From positions 186,001 to 250,000 of the forward strand of contig JACJYI010000008.1 in NCBI GenBank assembly GCA_020636225.1: a stretch of 64,000 bases of DNA, in the 5' to 3' direction. Shown piece by piece: positions 7,773-15,999 of the stretch. The position numbers and the translations under genes are program-made. How positions within the stretch are numbered: position 1 is the stretch's first letter; every line of letters begins with the position of its first letter. The DNA comes from Lewinellaceae bacterium. Lineage in GTDB: Bacteria; Bacteroidota; Bacteroidia; Chitinophagales; Saprospiraceae. The notes beneath the pieces were generated by a model. The model saw only the letters and a program-made list of their open reading frames with translations. It had not been told where the DNA came from and ran no database searches.

Positions 7773-10217
7773 ATGATCTCCAGATCCATTGTGTTGTGCC
7801 TGTTCCTGTTTGCTGCCATCCAGATCGGATGGAGCCAACCTGCCAATGAGCCGACAGCTGAGGCCAACCTCAAATTTGCCCTTGAACTGTTTGAGCAGCA
7901 GGATTACAGCAATGCCCGGGAAAAGCTTGAGAAAGCTTATGAAGACTTCAAATCCAATGAAGTCGCCTGGAAGCTCGCCATGTCCCACTACTACAGCCGT
8001 GACTATCGCAAAGCGGAAATGGCCTTCAATCGCATCGTTCGCCGGGACAAGGCCGATGAATATCCGGAGGCGCAACTGTGGAAGGCCCGGATGATGAAGA
8101 TGAATGCCAAATATGAGGAAGCCATTGGCGAACTCAATGATATCCTCCGATCGGATGCCGATCCGTACGTCAAGGAAGCCGCCCAGCTGGAATTGCTGGG
8201 AGCCAATCTGGCCGTCGAGAACAAGGACCAGGTGCGGATGACCATCGAGAATGCCGGGAAGGAGATCAATTTCCCGGGTAGTGAGGGCAGCGTGTTCATT
8301 GCACCCTCCGGCGAGGAACTGTACTATACCTCCTATCAGCTGGAGGAGCCACTGGTGTTGGGTAAAGACGTTGAACCGGTCTTTTGCAAAGCGATCCGCG
8401 CCAGCTGGAGTGAGGACAAATGGGGCGCCGGCACGGCACTGGATGAGAAGATCAACCGCGAAGATTACAATACGGGGAATGTGAGTATCAGCCCCGATGG
8501 CAACCGCATGTATTTCACCCGGGTCATCATGAAGGTGGACAGCATGCAGGAAAGCCGCATCTATCTCTCCAAGCGCGAGGGAACCAGTTGGGGCCCGGCC
8601 TACGAACTCACGGGTGTGAATGGGGACTGGATCGCCAAGCAACCCTGTATCGGAGAGCTCTTCGGTTCGGAAGTACTGTATTTTGTCTCCAATAAACCCG
8701 GAGGTCACGGAGGGTTTGATATCTATTACGCCAGGAAGACCGGGGATACCGACTTCGCTGATCCCGTCAACCTCGGCGATGTGATCAATGGTCCGGCCGA
8801 TGAGATCACGCCTTTTTACCGGGATGGACGCTTGTATTTCAGCTCCATGTCCTATCCGAGTTACGGAGGATTTGACATCTACAGTTCCGACTGGAACGGA
8901 TCGGAGTGGAGTACTCCCGCCAATATGGGCAATGGGTTCAATTCATCCGTGGATGATTTTGGATTCTCCGTTGACGCTACCGGGTACAAGGGAGCGTTGT
9001 TGTCCAATCGTCCGGAGGGAAAATCCCTGGATAGCCGGACTTGCTGTGATGACATCTATACCTTCCAGATCTCGCCGATCAAGGTGGATCTTTTGGCCAG
9101 CGTCAAGGATGGAAAAGTGGACGGTCTGTTGCGCGGTGTCAATGTGCAGCTGGTGGAAATGACGGGCGATCAGATGGGTGTGACCCGGACAGCGCCCACG
9201 GGCGATCAGGGTTCTGCACCCTTCACCCTGGAGTTGGACAAGGCCTATCGGATCATAGCTTCCGCAGACGGTTACTTTGGTGATACCCTGGATTTCAACA
9301 CTGCGGGATTGAAGGATGATGTGACCTTCAAGAAGACCCTGGTCATGATGCCCATGCCGAAGGAGCCTGAATATGAGGTCTACACGACGGAAGAGCCCAT
9401 TCGTCTGAACAGCATCTATTATGACTATGATGATGACAAGATCCTGCCTGAGTCCGAGCCCGATCTCCAGCTCCTTCTCGAGTTGATGGGGCAGTACAGT
9501 GATATGGTCATCGAACTCTCTTCACATACGGATTCACGGGGCGACGATGATTACAACCAGCGACTGTCCCAGCGTCGCGCCCAATCTGCTACCGACTGGC
9601 TTCTGGAGCGTGGTGTGGATCCGTCCAGGATCAAGCCCGTCGGATATGGGGAAACACAGATCCTCAATGAATGCGTCAATGGGGTGGAATGCACGGATGA
9701 CCAGCACCGCTACAACCGTCGGACGGAATTCAAGATCATCTCCGGGCCCACCTCCATCAAGATCGAAAAGACACGCCTGAAGAGTATTCCTGAAGAAGAC
9801 GCTCCGACAGCTCCGCAGAATAACAATCGGACCCGTCGGCGTCGGGGTGGAGGAGACTCCGTGGCATTGGCGGACTATCCGGGTGTAACGGTGGTGAATT
9901 GGGAAACGGATGCGGTTGACTTTGGCTCGATGAAGAAAGGAGCGCAGCGGGATCATGTCTTTATGTTTACCAATACAGGCACCGAGAATGTCACCATCGA
10001 GATCTGTTCTGCTTGTGATTGCATGACCCTGGATTGGACGACACTGCCGGTCAAGCCGGGAGAGAAAGGGGTCATCAAGGCTCATTTCGATACCACGAAG
10101 AAAGAACCCGGGGATGTGGTCAATGACTTCATCAATGTCATCCTGGAGAACAGGGATCCTGTCACGGGGTATCCCATTATCTATGAATTGAAATACCAGG
10201 CCATCATCACCGAGTAG
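7773..10217 (+). CDS. PorE-like OmpA family protein with TPR, PD40 propeller and C-terminal DUF1573 domain
   Basis: 814 residues: signal peptide (about 1-21), TPR-like helical repeats (about 25-150), PD40/WD40-like beta-propeller (about 160-440) with SPDG and GGFDIY repeats, a carboxypeptidase-regulatory-like beta domain (about 445-525), an OmpA peptidoglycan-binding domain (about 535-655; SSHTDSRGDD and NQRLSQRRA), an Arg-rich linker, and a DUF1573 immunoglobulin-like domain (about 700-814). The first four parts match the PorE/OmpA proteins that anchor T9SS or gliding machinery to peptidoglycan. The added DUF1573 domain is unusual in this architecture. Cotranscribed with the PorP/SprF gene. 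Confidence 0.9.
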   Translation: MISRSIVLCLFLFAAIQIGWSQPANEPTAEANLKFALELFEQQDYSNAREKLEKAYEDFKSNEVAWKLAMSHYYSRDYRKAEMAFNRIVRRDKADEYPEAQLWKARMMKMNAKYEEAIGELNDILRSDADPYVKEAAQLELLGANLAVENKDQVRMTIENAGKEINFPGSEGSVFIAPSGEELYYTSYQLEEPLVLGKDVEPVFCKAIRASWSEDKWGAGTALDEKINREDYNTGNVSISPDGNRMYFTRVIMKVDSMQESRIYLSKREGTSWGPAYELTGVNGDWIAKQPCIGELFGSEVLYFVSNKPGGHGGFDIYYARKTGDTDFADPVNLGDVINGPADEITPFYRDGRLYFSSMSYPSYGGFDIYSSDWNGSEWSTPANMGNGFNSSVDDFGFSVDATGYKGALLSNRPEGKSLDSRTCCDDIYTFQISPIKVDLLASVKDGKVDGLLRGVNVQLVEMTGDQMGVTRTAPTGDQGSAPFTLELDKAYRIIASADGYFGDTLDFNTAGLKDDVTFKKTLVMMPMPKEPEYEVYTTEEPIRLNSIYYDYDDDKILPESEPDLQLLLELMGQYSDMVIELSSHTDSRGDDDYNQRLSQRRAQSATDWLLERGVDPSRIKPVGYGETQILNECVNGVECTDDQHRYNRRTEFKIISGPTSIKIEKTRLKSIPEEDAPTAPQNNNRTRRRRGGGDSVALADYPGVTVVNWETDAVDFGSMKKGAQRDHVFMFTNTGTENVTIEICSACDCMTLDWTTLPVKPGEKGVIKAHFDTTKKEPGDVVNDFINVILENRDPVTGYPIIYELKYQAIITE

Positions 10218-10222
10218 GGATC

Positions 10223-10267
10223 AATGAAAACCACTGGAGGACCCGTCATCTGGCGGGTCTTTTCATT
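10223..10267 (+). terminator. Terminator after the porP-ompA operon
   Basis: GACCCG (10240-10245) pairs with CGGGTC (10254-10259) followed by TTTTC; the outer arms AATGAAAA/TTTTCATT (10223-10230 with 10260-10267) extend the hairpin. It lies 5 bases past the stop codon. Confidence 0.7.
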
Positions 10268-10281
10268 GGTGGAATCCGGAT

Positions 10282-10881
10282 ATGACAGTCATTGAGTGGG
10301 GAGCGGTAGGCTTCAATTTACTGTATGTATATCTGGCTGGCCGGCAAAAGATAGCCTGCTGGCCTGTCGGCATCATCGGGGTGGTGCTGTCCTTTCTCGT
10401 ATATGTTCCGGCGAGGTTGTATTCTGATGCGTTGTTGCAGGTATTCTATCTGGTTCTGAGCCTGTATGGATGGTGGACCTGGTCTGTAGGCAACGTGGAA
10501 CCGTCCCGATCGGCTATCCGAAGGATGACAGGAATACTGCATGTCCGGGTCATTTCGGTGGGTGCCGGAGGTGGGCTTCTGTTGGGATGGTTCTGGTCGC
10601 ATTTTGGAGCGGCATTGCCGGTCATGGACGGGATGACCACCAGCTTCAGCATCGTCACGACCTGGCTGGTTGCCAGGCGATATCTGGAGAACTGGTGGTA
10701 TTGGATCGTGATCGATTCGGTCTGTATCGGAGTCTATTTTCTGCGGGATATTCCAGCATTCATCGTCTTGTTTGGCATGTATGTATTGCTCTCTGTCTGG
10801 GGTTTGCGAGCATGGCAAAGGAGTCTGGACCAGGGTAGGTTGGCCCGTGAAAACCACGATGCCGAAAGCATGATTATTTAG
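10282..10881 (+). CDS. pnuC: PnuC-family nicotinamide riboside/mononucleotide transporter
   Basis: 199 residues, almost entirely hydrophobic with about seven predicted membrane segments. The WxGxxxNLLYVYLAGR start, the W-P-x-G-I-I-G segment and the LYGWWTW motif (about residues 64-71) are PnuC features. The family imports nicotinamide riboside or related NAD precursors by facilitated diffusion. It lies immediately upstream of the Nqr operon, an NADH consumer, but a -7 box at 10950 suggests that operon has its own promoter. Confidence 0.9.
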   Translation: MTVIEWGAVGFNLLYVYLAGRQKIACWPVGIIGVVLSFLVYVPARLYSDALLQVFYLVLSLYGWWTWSVGNVEPSRSAIRRMTGILHVRVISVGAGGGLLLGWFWSHFGAALPVMDGMTTSFSIVTTWLVARRYLENWWYWIVIDSVCIGVYFLRDIPAFIVLFGMYVLLSVWGLRAWQRSLDQGRLARENHDAESMII

Positions 10882-10949
10882 AATAAATCTAAATTATTTG
10901 TTCGTGATTGAAATCACGTCCGCACTCTGATATTCCGTTGTTGAGCATC

Positions 10950-10957
10950 TATCTTTG
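10950..10957 (+). promoter_or_regulatory. -7 box of the nqr operon promoter
   Basis: TATCTTTG, an exact TAnnTTTG match, predicts a transcript start near 10962. That start is compatible with translation from the TTG at 11009 and so supports an extended NqrA. I do not see a well-spaced -33 TTG. Confidence 0.6.
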
Positions 10958-11008
10958 CCGGTGTTTTTGGAAAAAACGCCCTGATTGTTGGTTAAATCTT
11001 GCCATACT

Positions 11009-12613
11009 TTGAAACGGATCATCACACTTCTTTTCCTGGCTTTGGCCTGTCTCCCCTTACAGGCAGCATCTTTTGGTCTGATGTGGGAGCTTTCCTCGAC
11101 ATTGATCGCCATTCTCATCACCGTGATGGTGCTCGTGATCGTGTTACTGGTGACGGTGGGTGACAGTTTGCTGCGCGTACGTGCCAAGGAACTCGGGGTT
11201 CTTCACTTTGCCAACTATGCCATTTTCCCACCCAGCGGGAAGGCCAATGGGCAGTCTGACTCTGAACGAACGATTCGGCTTCGGAAGGGGCATACGATCA
11301 AATTGAAGGGGCAGGCAGCCGATGAGATCCTGGATTGTCCGACCACCACGGTGGCCGTCCAGCCGACCAATGTTCACGGGATCGTGCCGATCCCGAAGAT
11401 GGAAGTTGCCGTCGGAGATACAGTCAAGGCTGGTGATCCACTATTTCACGACAAGAATCTGGAACAGATCAAGTTCGTTGCCCCAGTCTCCGGAGAGGTC
11501 ATCGAAATCCGCCGGGGTGCCAAGCGAGCCATCACCCATGTGGTGATCCTTGCCGACAAGAAGCTGACCTATCGGACACTAACACCTCCGGACCTCACCA
11601 AGGCCAGCCGGCCGGAACTGGTGAACTTCCTGGCGGAGAGTGGTACCTGGCCTTTGATCAAACAGCGTCCGTTCAACGTCCTGGCCGGGATGGATGTCGT
11701 ACCCAGGGATATTTTTATTTCCACGTTTGATACAGCTCCGCTGGCTCCGGACAACCGAATGATCGTCAGCGGACAGGAAGAAGCTTTCCAGAAGGGATTG
11801 GATGTCCTCGCCAGGTTGACCGATGGCGCGGTTCACCTGGGCCTGGATGGGAGCATCTCCGGAGAAACCGCGTTCACCCGGGCAACGGGTGTCAGGAAGC
11901 ACCGGTTTGAAGGTCCTCATCCGGCCGGGAATGTCGGTGTGCAGATCCATCATGTTTCTCCGATCAAGCCTTCGGAAAAGGTTTGGACCCTTGGCGTGCA
12001 GGATGTCCTCACGATCGGGAAGCTTTTCACCGAGAAACGTTATGACGGTGAGCGGCTGATCGCATTATGCGGAACCGAGGTCAGCAAACCATTGTATTTG
12101 CGGACCTGGCAGGGAGCCAGTATCCAGGAACTGGTCAAGGACAGGTTGTCCAACGATCATGTTCGCCTGGTCTCCGGAGATGTCCTCAGTGGCGAAGCCA
12201 AGTCGGCAGACGATTTTATGAACATGGCGGATGACCAGTTGACCGTGATCCGGGAAGGCGATGACTTCGAACTCTTCGGTTGGCTGCTGCCGATCAAGGC
12301 TCGTCCGTCGGTTTCACCGACCTTCCTGTCAGCGTTGATCCCGGGGACGACATATACAGCCGAGACCAATACACATGGCGAGGAACGCGCCTTTGTCGTT
12401 ACAGGTTTGTATGAGAACGTTACGCCGATGGATATCTATCCCCAGCATCTGTTGAAATCGATCCTGGCCGGAAACTTTGAACGTATGGAGGGTTTAGGCA
12501 TTCACGAAGTCGTTGAGGAAGACCTCGCGCTTTGTGAGTTCGTCTGTCCTTCCAAGGTGCATGTTCAGCATATCCTGCGTCAGGGAATGGATATGATGAT
12601 CGAACAGGAATAA
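11009..12613 (+). CDS. nqrA: Na+-translocating NADH:quinone reductase subunit A with N-terminal signal/transmembrane extension
   Basis: 534 residues from the TTG at 11009; TTG at 10985 or 10988 and ATG at 11081 are alternatives. The NqrA core begins near residue 89 (IRLRKGHTIKLKG) and runs to the normal C-terminus, about 445 residues, the usual full length. Before it lies an extra segment: a signal-peptide-like stretch (2-19, KRIITLLFLALACLPLQA), a short polar stretch, a strong membrane helix (about 31-51) and a basic DSLLRVRAKEL flank. NqrA is normally a soluble cytoplasmic peripheral subunit, so a tethered form is unusual. First gene of the complete nqrABCDEF operon. Confidence 0.9.
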   Translation: MKRIITLLFLALACLPLQAASFGLMWELSSTLIAILITVMVLVIVLLVTVGDSLLRVRAKELGVLHFANYAIFPPSGKANGQSDSERTIRLRKGHTIKLKGQAADEILDCPTTTVAVQPTNVHGIVPIPKMEVAVGDTVKAGDPLFHDKNLEQIKFVAPVSGEVIEIRRGAKRAITHVVILADKKLTYRTLTPPDLTKASRPELVNFLAESGTWPLIKQRPFNVLAGMDVVPRDIFISTFDTAPLAPDNRMIVSGQEEAFQKGLDVLARLTDGAVHLGLDGSISGETAFTRATGVRKHRFEGPHPAGNVGVQIHHVSPIKPSEKVWTLGVQDVLTIGKLFTEKRYDGERLIALCGTEVSKPLYLRTWQGASIQELVKDRLSNDHVRLVSGDVLSGEAKSADDFMNMADDQLTVIREGDDFELFGWLLPIKARPSVSPTFLSALIPGTTYTAETNTHGEERAFVVTGLYENVTPMDIYPQHLLKSILAGNFERMEGLGIHEVVEEDLALCEFVCPSKVHVQHILRQGMDMMIEQE

Positions 12614-12648
12614 GAATCACAACCCTCAAGTCACAGCGAATCCGAGTT

Positions 12649-13902
12649 ATGAGTGGATTGATAAAATTTCTCAAGAAGGTAGAGCCGGACAAGAAGAAAA
12701 GTCCCTTTCTGCATACGTTGTACGATGCTGTCTTCACCTTGTTCTATGTACCGGATCATGTCACCAGGAATGGTGTCCATATCCGGGATGGCATGGACCT
12801 GAAGAGGACCATGGTGATGGTGGTATTGGCCCTTCAAGTGTGCTATCTGTTCGGCACCTGGAATATTGGTCAGCAACATTTTGCTGCCTTGGGATTGTAT
12901 CCCGGGGCATTGGAGGGACTTCACCTGAAGCTGATTCATGGGTTGATCAAGGTCTTGCCGATCTTCATCGTGACCCATGTGGTCGGTTTGGGGATCGAGA
13001 TCTGGTATGCCTCCAAAAAGGGCCATGGTGTCGAAGAAGGCTTCCTGGTTTCCGGAGCACTGATCCCTCTGATCATGCCCCCGGATATTCCCTTGTGGAT
13101 GCTGGCATTGGCCGTGGGGTTTGCCACCTGGATCGGGAAGGAAGCCTTTGGTGGTACCGGACGAAATATCTGGAATATTGCCTTGCTGGCCCGGGTATTC
13201 GTCTTCTTTGCTTATCCCACGGAGATCTCCGGTGACCAGGTATGGGTGTCCGGGATCGAGTCGGCGGCAGCCGGCGCTGCCGTGGACTATGGTTGGTGGC
13301 ACCTGACGGTGTTCAATGGTTTGTTTGATGCGTTGGGTTGGGCCACATTCAATCCGGCAGCAACGGTCATTGACGGTTTTACAGGGGCGACACCACTGGC
13401 CCTGGCCTATGCCGGTGGATGGTCTGCTGTGACCGAGGTTTACAGTGTCGACCAGATGTGGTGGGGAGCCATTCCGGGTAGTATTGGTGAGACGGCCAAA
13501 CCATTGATCATTCTCGGAGCCCTGTTCCTCATCCTGGCACGGATCGGTTCCTGGCGGATCATGTTGTCCATGTTCATTGGAGCTGCCTTGATGGGCCTGA
13601 TCTTCAACGCCTGGGGAGCGACTCCCTTCATGCAGGTGCCCTGGTACTACCAGTTCTACATGGGCAGTTTCTTCTTTGCCATGGCCTTCATGGCTACAGA
13701 CCCGGTGACGGCCTCCGGCACGAATACAGGAAAATGGATCTATGGAATGATGATCGGTGCCCTGGGTCTGTTGATCCGTGTTTCCAACCCGGCATATCCC
13801 GAGGGCTGGATGCTGGCAATATTGTTCATGAATATGTTCGCGCCTCTGATCGACCATTATGTCCTGGAGGCAAACATGAAAAAACGTTTGAGCCGTGCAT
13901 AG
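12649..13902 (+). CDS. nqrB: Na+-translocating NADH:quinone reductase subunit B
   Basis: 417 residues, normal length for NqrB, with about ten membrane helices after an amphipathic N-terminus. The covalent FMN site is visible as DGFTGATPLA (T245-G-A-T248), T248 corresponding to the flavinylated threonine of the family. NqrB is the main membrane subunit carrying the sodium path and binding riboflavin/FMN. It starts 35 bases after nqrA and its stop overlaps the start of nqrC by 8 bases, indicating translational coupling. Confidence 0.96.
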   Translation: MSGLIKFLKKVEPDKKKSPFLHTLYDAVFTLFYVPDHVTRNGVHIRDGMDLKRTMVMVVLALQVCYLFGTWNIGQQHFAALGLYPGALEGLHLKLIHGLIKVLPIFIVTHVVGLGIEIWYASKKGHGVEEGFLVSGALIPLIMPPDIPLWMLALAVGFATWIGKEAFGGTGRNIWNIALLARVFVFFAYPTEISGDQVWVSGIESAAAGAAVDYGWWHLTVFNGLFDALGWATFNPAATVIDGFTGATPLALAYAGGWSAVTEVYSVDQMWWGAIPGSIGETAKPLIILGALFLILARIGSWRIMLSMFIGAALMGLIFNAWGATPFMQVPWYYQFYMGSFFFAMAFMATDPVTASGTNTGKWIYGMMIGALGLLIRVSNPAYPEGWMLAILFMNMFAPLIDHYVLEANMKKRLSRA

Positions 13903-14620
13903 TACAAACTACATTATTCGTTTCGTGCTGATCATGACCACGCTGGCGGCCCTGATCCTGGCTTCCCTGAATACATTTCTCGGGCCTCAGCACGCCAAGA
14001 ATGAAAAGATCTACAACAAGCGGGCGGTTCTGGCAGCTGTCAAGGACCATCTGGACGGCACACCGTTGACAGACATGACGGACCAGCAGGTCGAGGATGT
14101 CTTTGCCAACAAGATCCAGCAGGAGGTGATCAACATGTCCGGAGAGGTCATTGAGGGTGTCACCGCCGAGAGCGTTGACCTGGCCAAGGAACGGAAAAAG
14201 CCCGAGGCAGATCGCCTGCTTCCGCTCTATGTCTATACGGATTCAGCCGGCAAGAAGTATTATATCCTCAGTATCCGGGGAAACGGACTCTGGGATGAGA
14301 TCTGGGGCTCCATCGCCCTGGAGGAGGATATGAAGACCGTCGCCGGGGCCTCCTTCGACCATAAGGGGGAAACCCCTGGACTCGGGGCGGAGATCAAGGA
14401 TAACCCCGCCTTTCCGGAACAGTTTACCGGAAAGACCATCATCGATGAACAGGGGAACTATACCTCTGTGGTCGTGAAGAAGGGAGGTGCCACCAATCCG
14501 GCCAACGAGGTCGATGCGATCTCAGGGGCAACCGTGACATCAAACGGTGTGACAGAAATGTTGTACCGGGGTATTCGATACTATCAACCGTACTTCAACA
14601 AGCTGGAGCAAAAATCTTAA
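13895..14620 (+). CDS. nqrC: Na+-translocating NADH:quinone reductase subunit C
   Basis: 241 residues from a GTG start that overlaps the end of nqrB by 8 bases; the N-terminus (HSTNYIIRFVLIM) aligns with the usual NqrC membrane anchor, which favours this GTG over the later ATG at 13934. One membrane helix (about 6-28) is followed by a periplasmic FMN domain. The FMN attachment motif SGATVT is at 210-215, T215 being the expected ester site. An ApbE flavin transferase is required for this modification but is not encoded in the window. Confidence 0.95.
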   Translation: MHSTNYIIRFVLIMTTLAALILASLNTFLGPQHAKNEKIYNKRAVLAAVKDHLDGTPLTDMTDQQVEDVFANKIQQEVINMSGEVIEGVTAESVDLAKERKKPEADRLLPLYVYTDSAGKKYYILSIRGNGLWDEIWGSIALEEDMKTVAGASFDHKGETPGLGAEIKDNPAFPEQFTGKTIIDEQGNYTSVVVKKGGATNPANEVDAISGATVTSNGVTEMLYRGIRYYQPYFNKLEQKS

Positions 14621-14626
14621 GTCGGT

Positions 14627-15346
14627 ATGGCAGAAGTAATGCAAGACACGCAAGAGGTCAAGGAGAAGGAACCTCTCTTCGGGAAAGCCGAGCGCAAGCT
14701 CCTGATTGACCCGATCAATGACAATAATCCGATCACGGTACAAGTCCTGGGAGTCTGTTCGGCTCTGGCTGTGACGACCCTGGTCTATCCGTCCATCATC
14801 ATGGCCATTGCCGTGATCTTTGTGACGGCATTCTCCAACCTGTTCACCTCCATGCTTCGGAATACGATCCCGAAGTCCGTGAGGATGATCGTCCAGCTGG
14901 TGATCATTGCCACCCTGGTGACCATCGTGGAGCAGGTGTTAAAGGCGGTCAATTTTCCGGTGTACAAGCAACTGTCCGTGTTCATCGGACTGATCATCAC
15001 CAACTGTATCGTGATGGGTCGCCTGGAGGCATTTGCCATGGCCAACAAGCCCTGGCGGTCCTTCGTGGATGGCATTGGCAACGGGCTGGGATACGGATTG
15101 ATCCTGGTGATCGTGGCGGTATTCCGTGAGATCTTTGGCAAAGGCAGCCTGTTGGCGGGAAGTCCGATGGAAATGAAGATCATCGGCGCGTCCGACCTGT
15201 ACTGGATCAACACGGCAACAAATCCATGGTTTGGCTGGTACATGAACAACAACCTGATGGTCCTCTCTGTCGCAGCGATGTTCATCCTGGGGATCCTGAT
15301 CTGGGTGCAACGCAGCCGGAATCCAAAACTTATCGACATTTCCTGA
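14627..15346 (+). CDS. nqrD: Na+-translocating NADH:quinone reductase subunit D
   Basis: 239 residues: a hydrophilic N-terminal 25 residues, then six membrane helices with the charged motifs typical of NqrD/RnfE (TNCIVMGRLEAFAMANKPW). NqrD and NqrE form the pair of inverted homologous subunits that hold a membrane iron centre between them. The gene begins 6 bases after nqrC. Confidence 0.95.
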   Translation: MAEVMQDTQEVKEKEPLFGKAERKLLIDPINDNNPITVQVLGVCSALAVTTLVYPSIIMAIAVIFVTAFSNLFTSMLRNTIPKSVRMIVQLVIIATLVTIVEQVLKAVNFPVYKQLSVFIGLIITNCIVMGRLEAFAMANKPWRSFVDGIGNGLGYGLILVIVAVFREIFGKGSLLAGSPMEMKIIGASDLYWINTATNPWFGWYMNNNLMVLSVAAMFILGILIWVQRSRNPKLIDIS

Positions 15347-15372
15347 TCTGATCGTTACAATATTCGTGTATC

Positions 15373-15981
15373 ATGGAATTTATCAACGTATTCATCAAGT
15401 CGGCATTTATTGAGAACATGGTCCTGGCCTACTTCCTGGGCATGTGTTCCTTCCTTGCTGTATCCAAGTCGGTCAAGACGGCCTTCGGGTTGGGTCTGGC
15501 CGTCATATTTGTGTTGGGTATCACCATGCCCATCAACTGGGTGATCAACACCTATCTGCTCTCCGAAGGAGGTGTATTTGGAATGGATCTGACCTTTCTG
15601 CGGTTCATCCTGTTCATTGCGGTTATCGCCTCAATGGTTCAGCTGGTAGAAATGGTTGTGGAGAAGGTATCCCCGTCGCTCTATAATTCCCTGGGAATTT
15701 TTCTCCCGTTGATCACCGTGAACTGCGCGATCCTCGGAGGTTCCCTGTTCATGGTCAGCCGGGAATACACCTTTTCCAACTCGGTGGCTTTTGGCCTGGG
15801 TGGTGGATTCGGTTGGTTCCTGGCCATCGTGGCATTTGCTGCGATCCGCGAGAAAATGGCTTACTCTGAAGTGCCTCCGGCCTTGCGCGGGTTGGGCATG
15901 GCCTTTATCCTGACGGGTCTGATGGGGATCGCATTTATGAGTCTGATGGGAATTGACCCGGCAACCATGGCCGGCAAGTAA
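15373..15981 (+). CDS. nqrE: Na+-translocating NADH:quinone reductase subunit E
   Basis: 202 residues with six membrane helices, the normal NqrE length. Cysteines in the first helix (LGMCSFLAVS, about residue 25) and in the TVNCAILGG motif (about residue 120) are the conserved ligands of the intramembrane iron-sulfur centre shared with NqrD. Located 26 bases after nqrD and 18 before nqrF. Confidence 0.95.
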   Translation: MEFINVFIKSAFIENMVLAYFLGMCSFLAVSKSVKTAFGLGLAVIFVLGITMPINWVINTYLLSEGGVFGMDLTFLRFILFIAVIASMVQLVEMVVEKVSPSLYNSLGIFLPLITVNCAILGGSLFMVSREYTFSNSVAFGLGGGFGWFLAIVAFAAIREKMAYSEVPPALRGLGMAFILTGLMGIAFMSLMGIDPATMAGK

Positions 15982-15999
15982 TCTTAAAAAACGCTATTC

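Noticed and set aside
7533..8708. 391-codon minus-strand open frame
   Set aside because: Lies fully opposite PorP and OmpA-family genes with recognisable domains on the plus strand; its translation has no motif.
11030..11055. Possible lipobox (LALAC) in the NqrA leader
   Set aside because: The residue at -2 is Leu, not a small residue, so a lipoprotein signal is unlikely; kept as an ordinary signal-like segment.
12631..13857. 408-codon minus-strand open frame
   Set aside because: Antisense to nqrB, which is certain; His/Gln/Pro-rich shadow translation.
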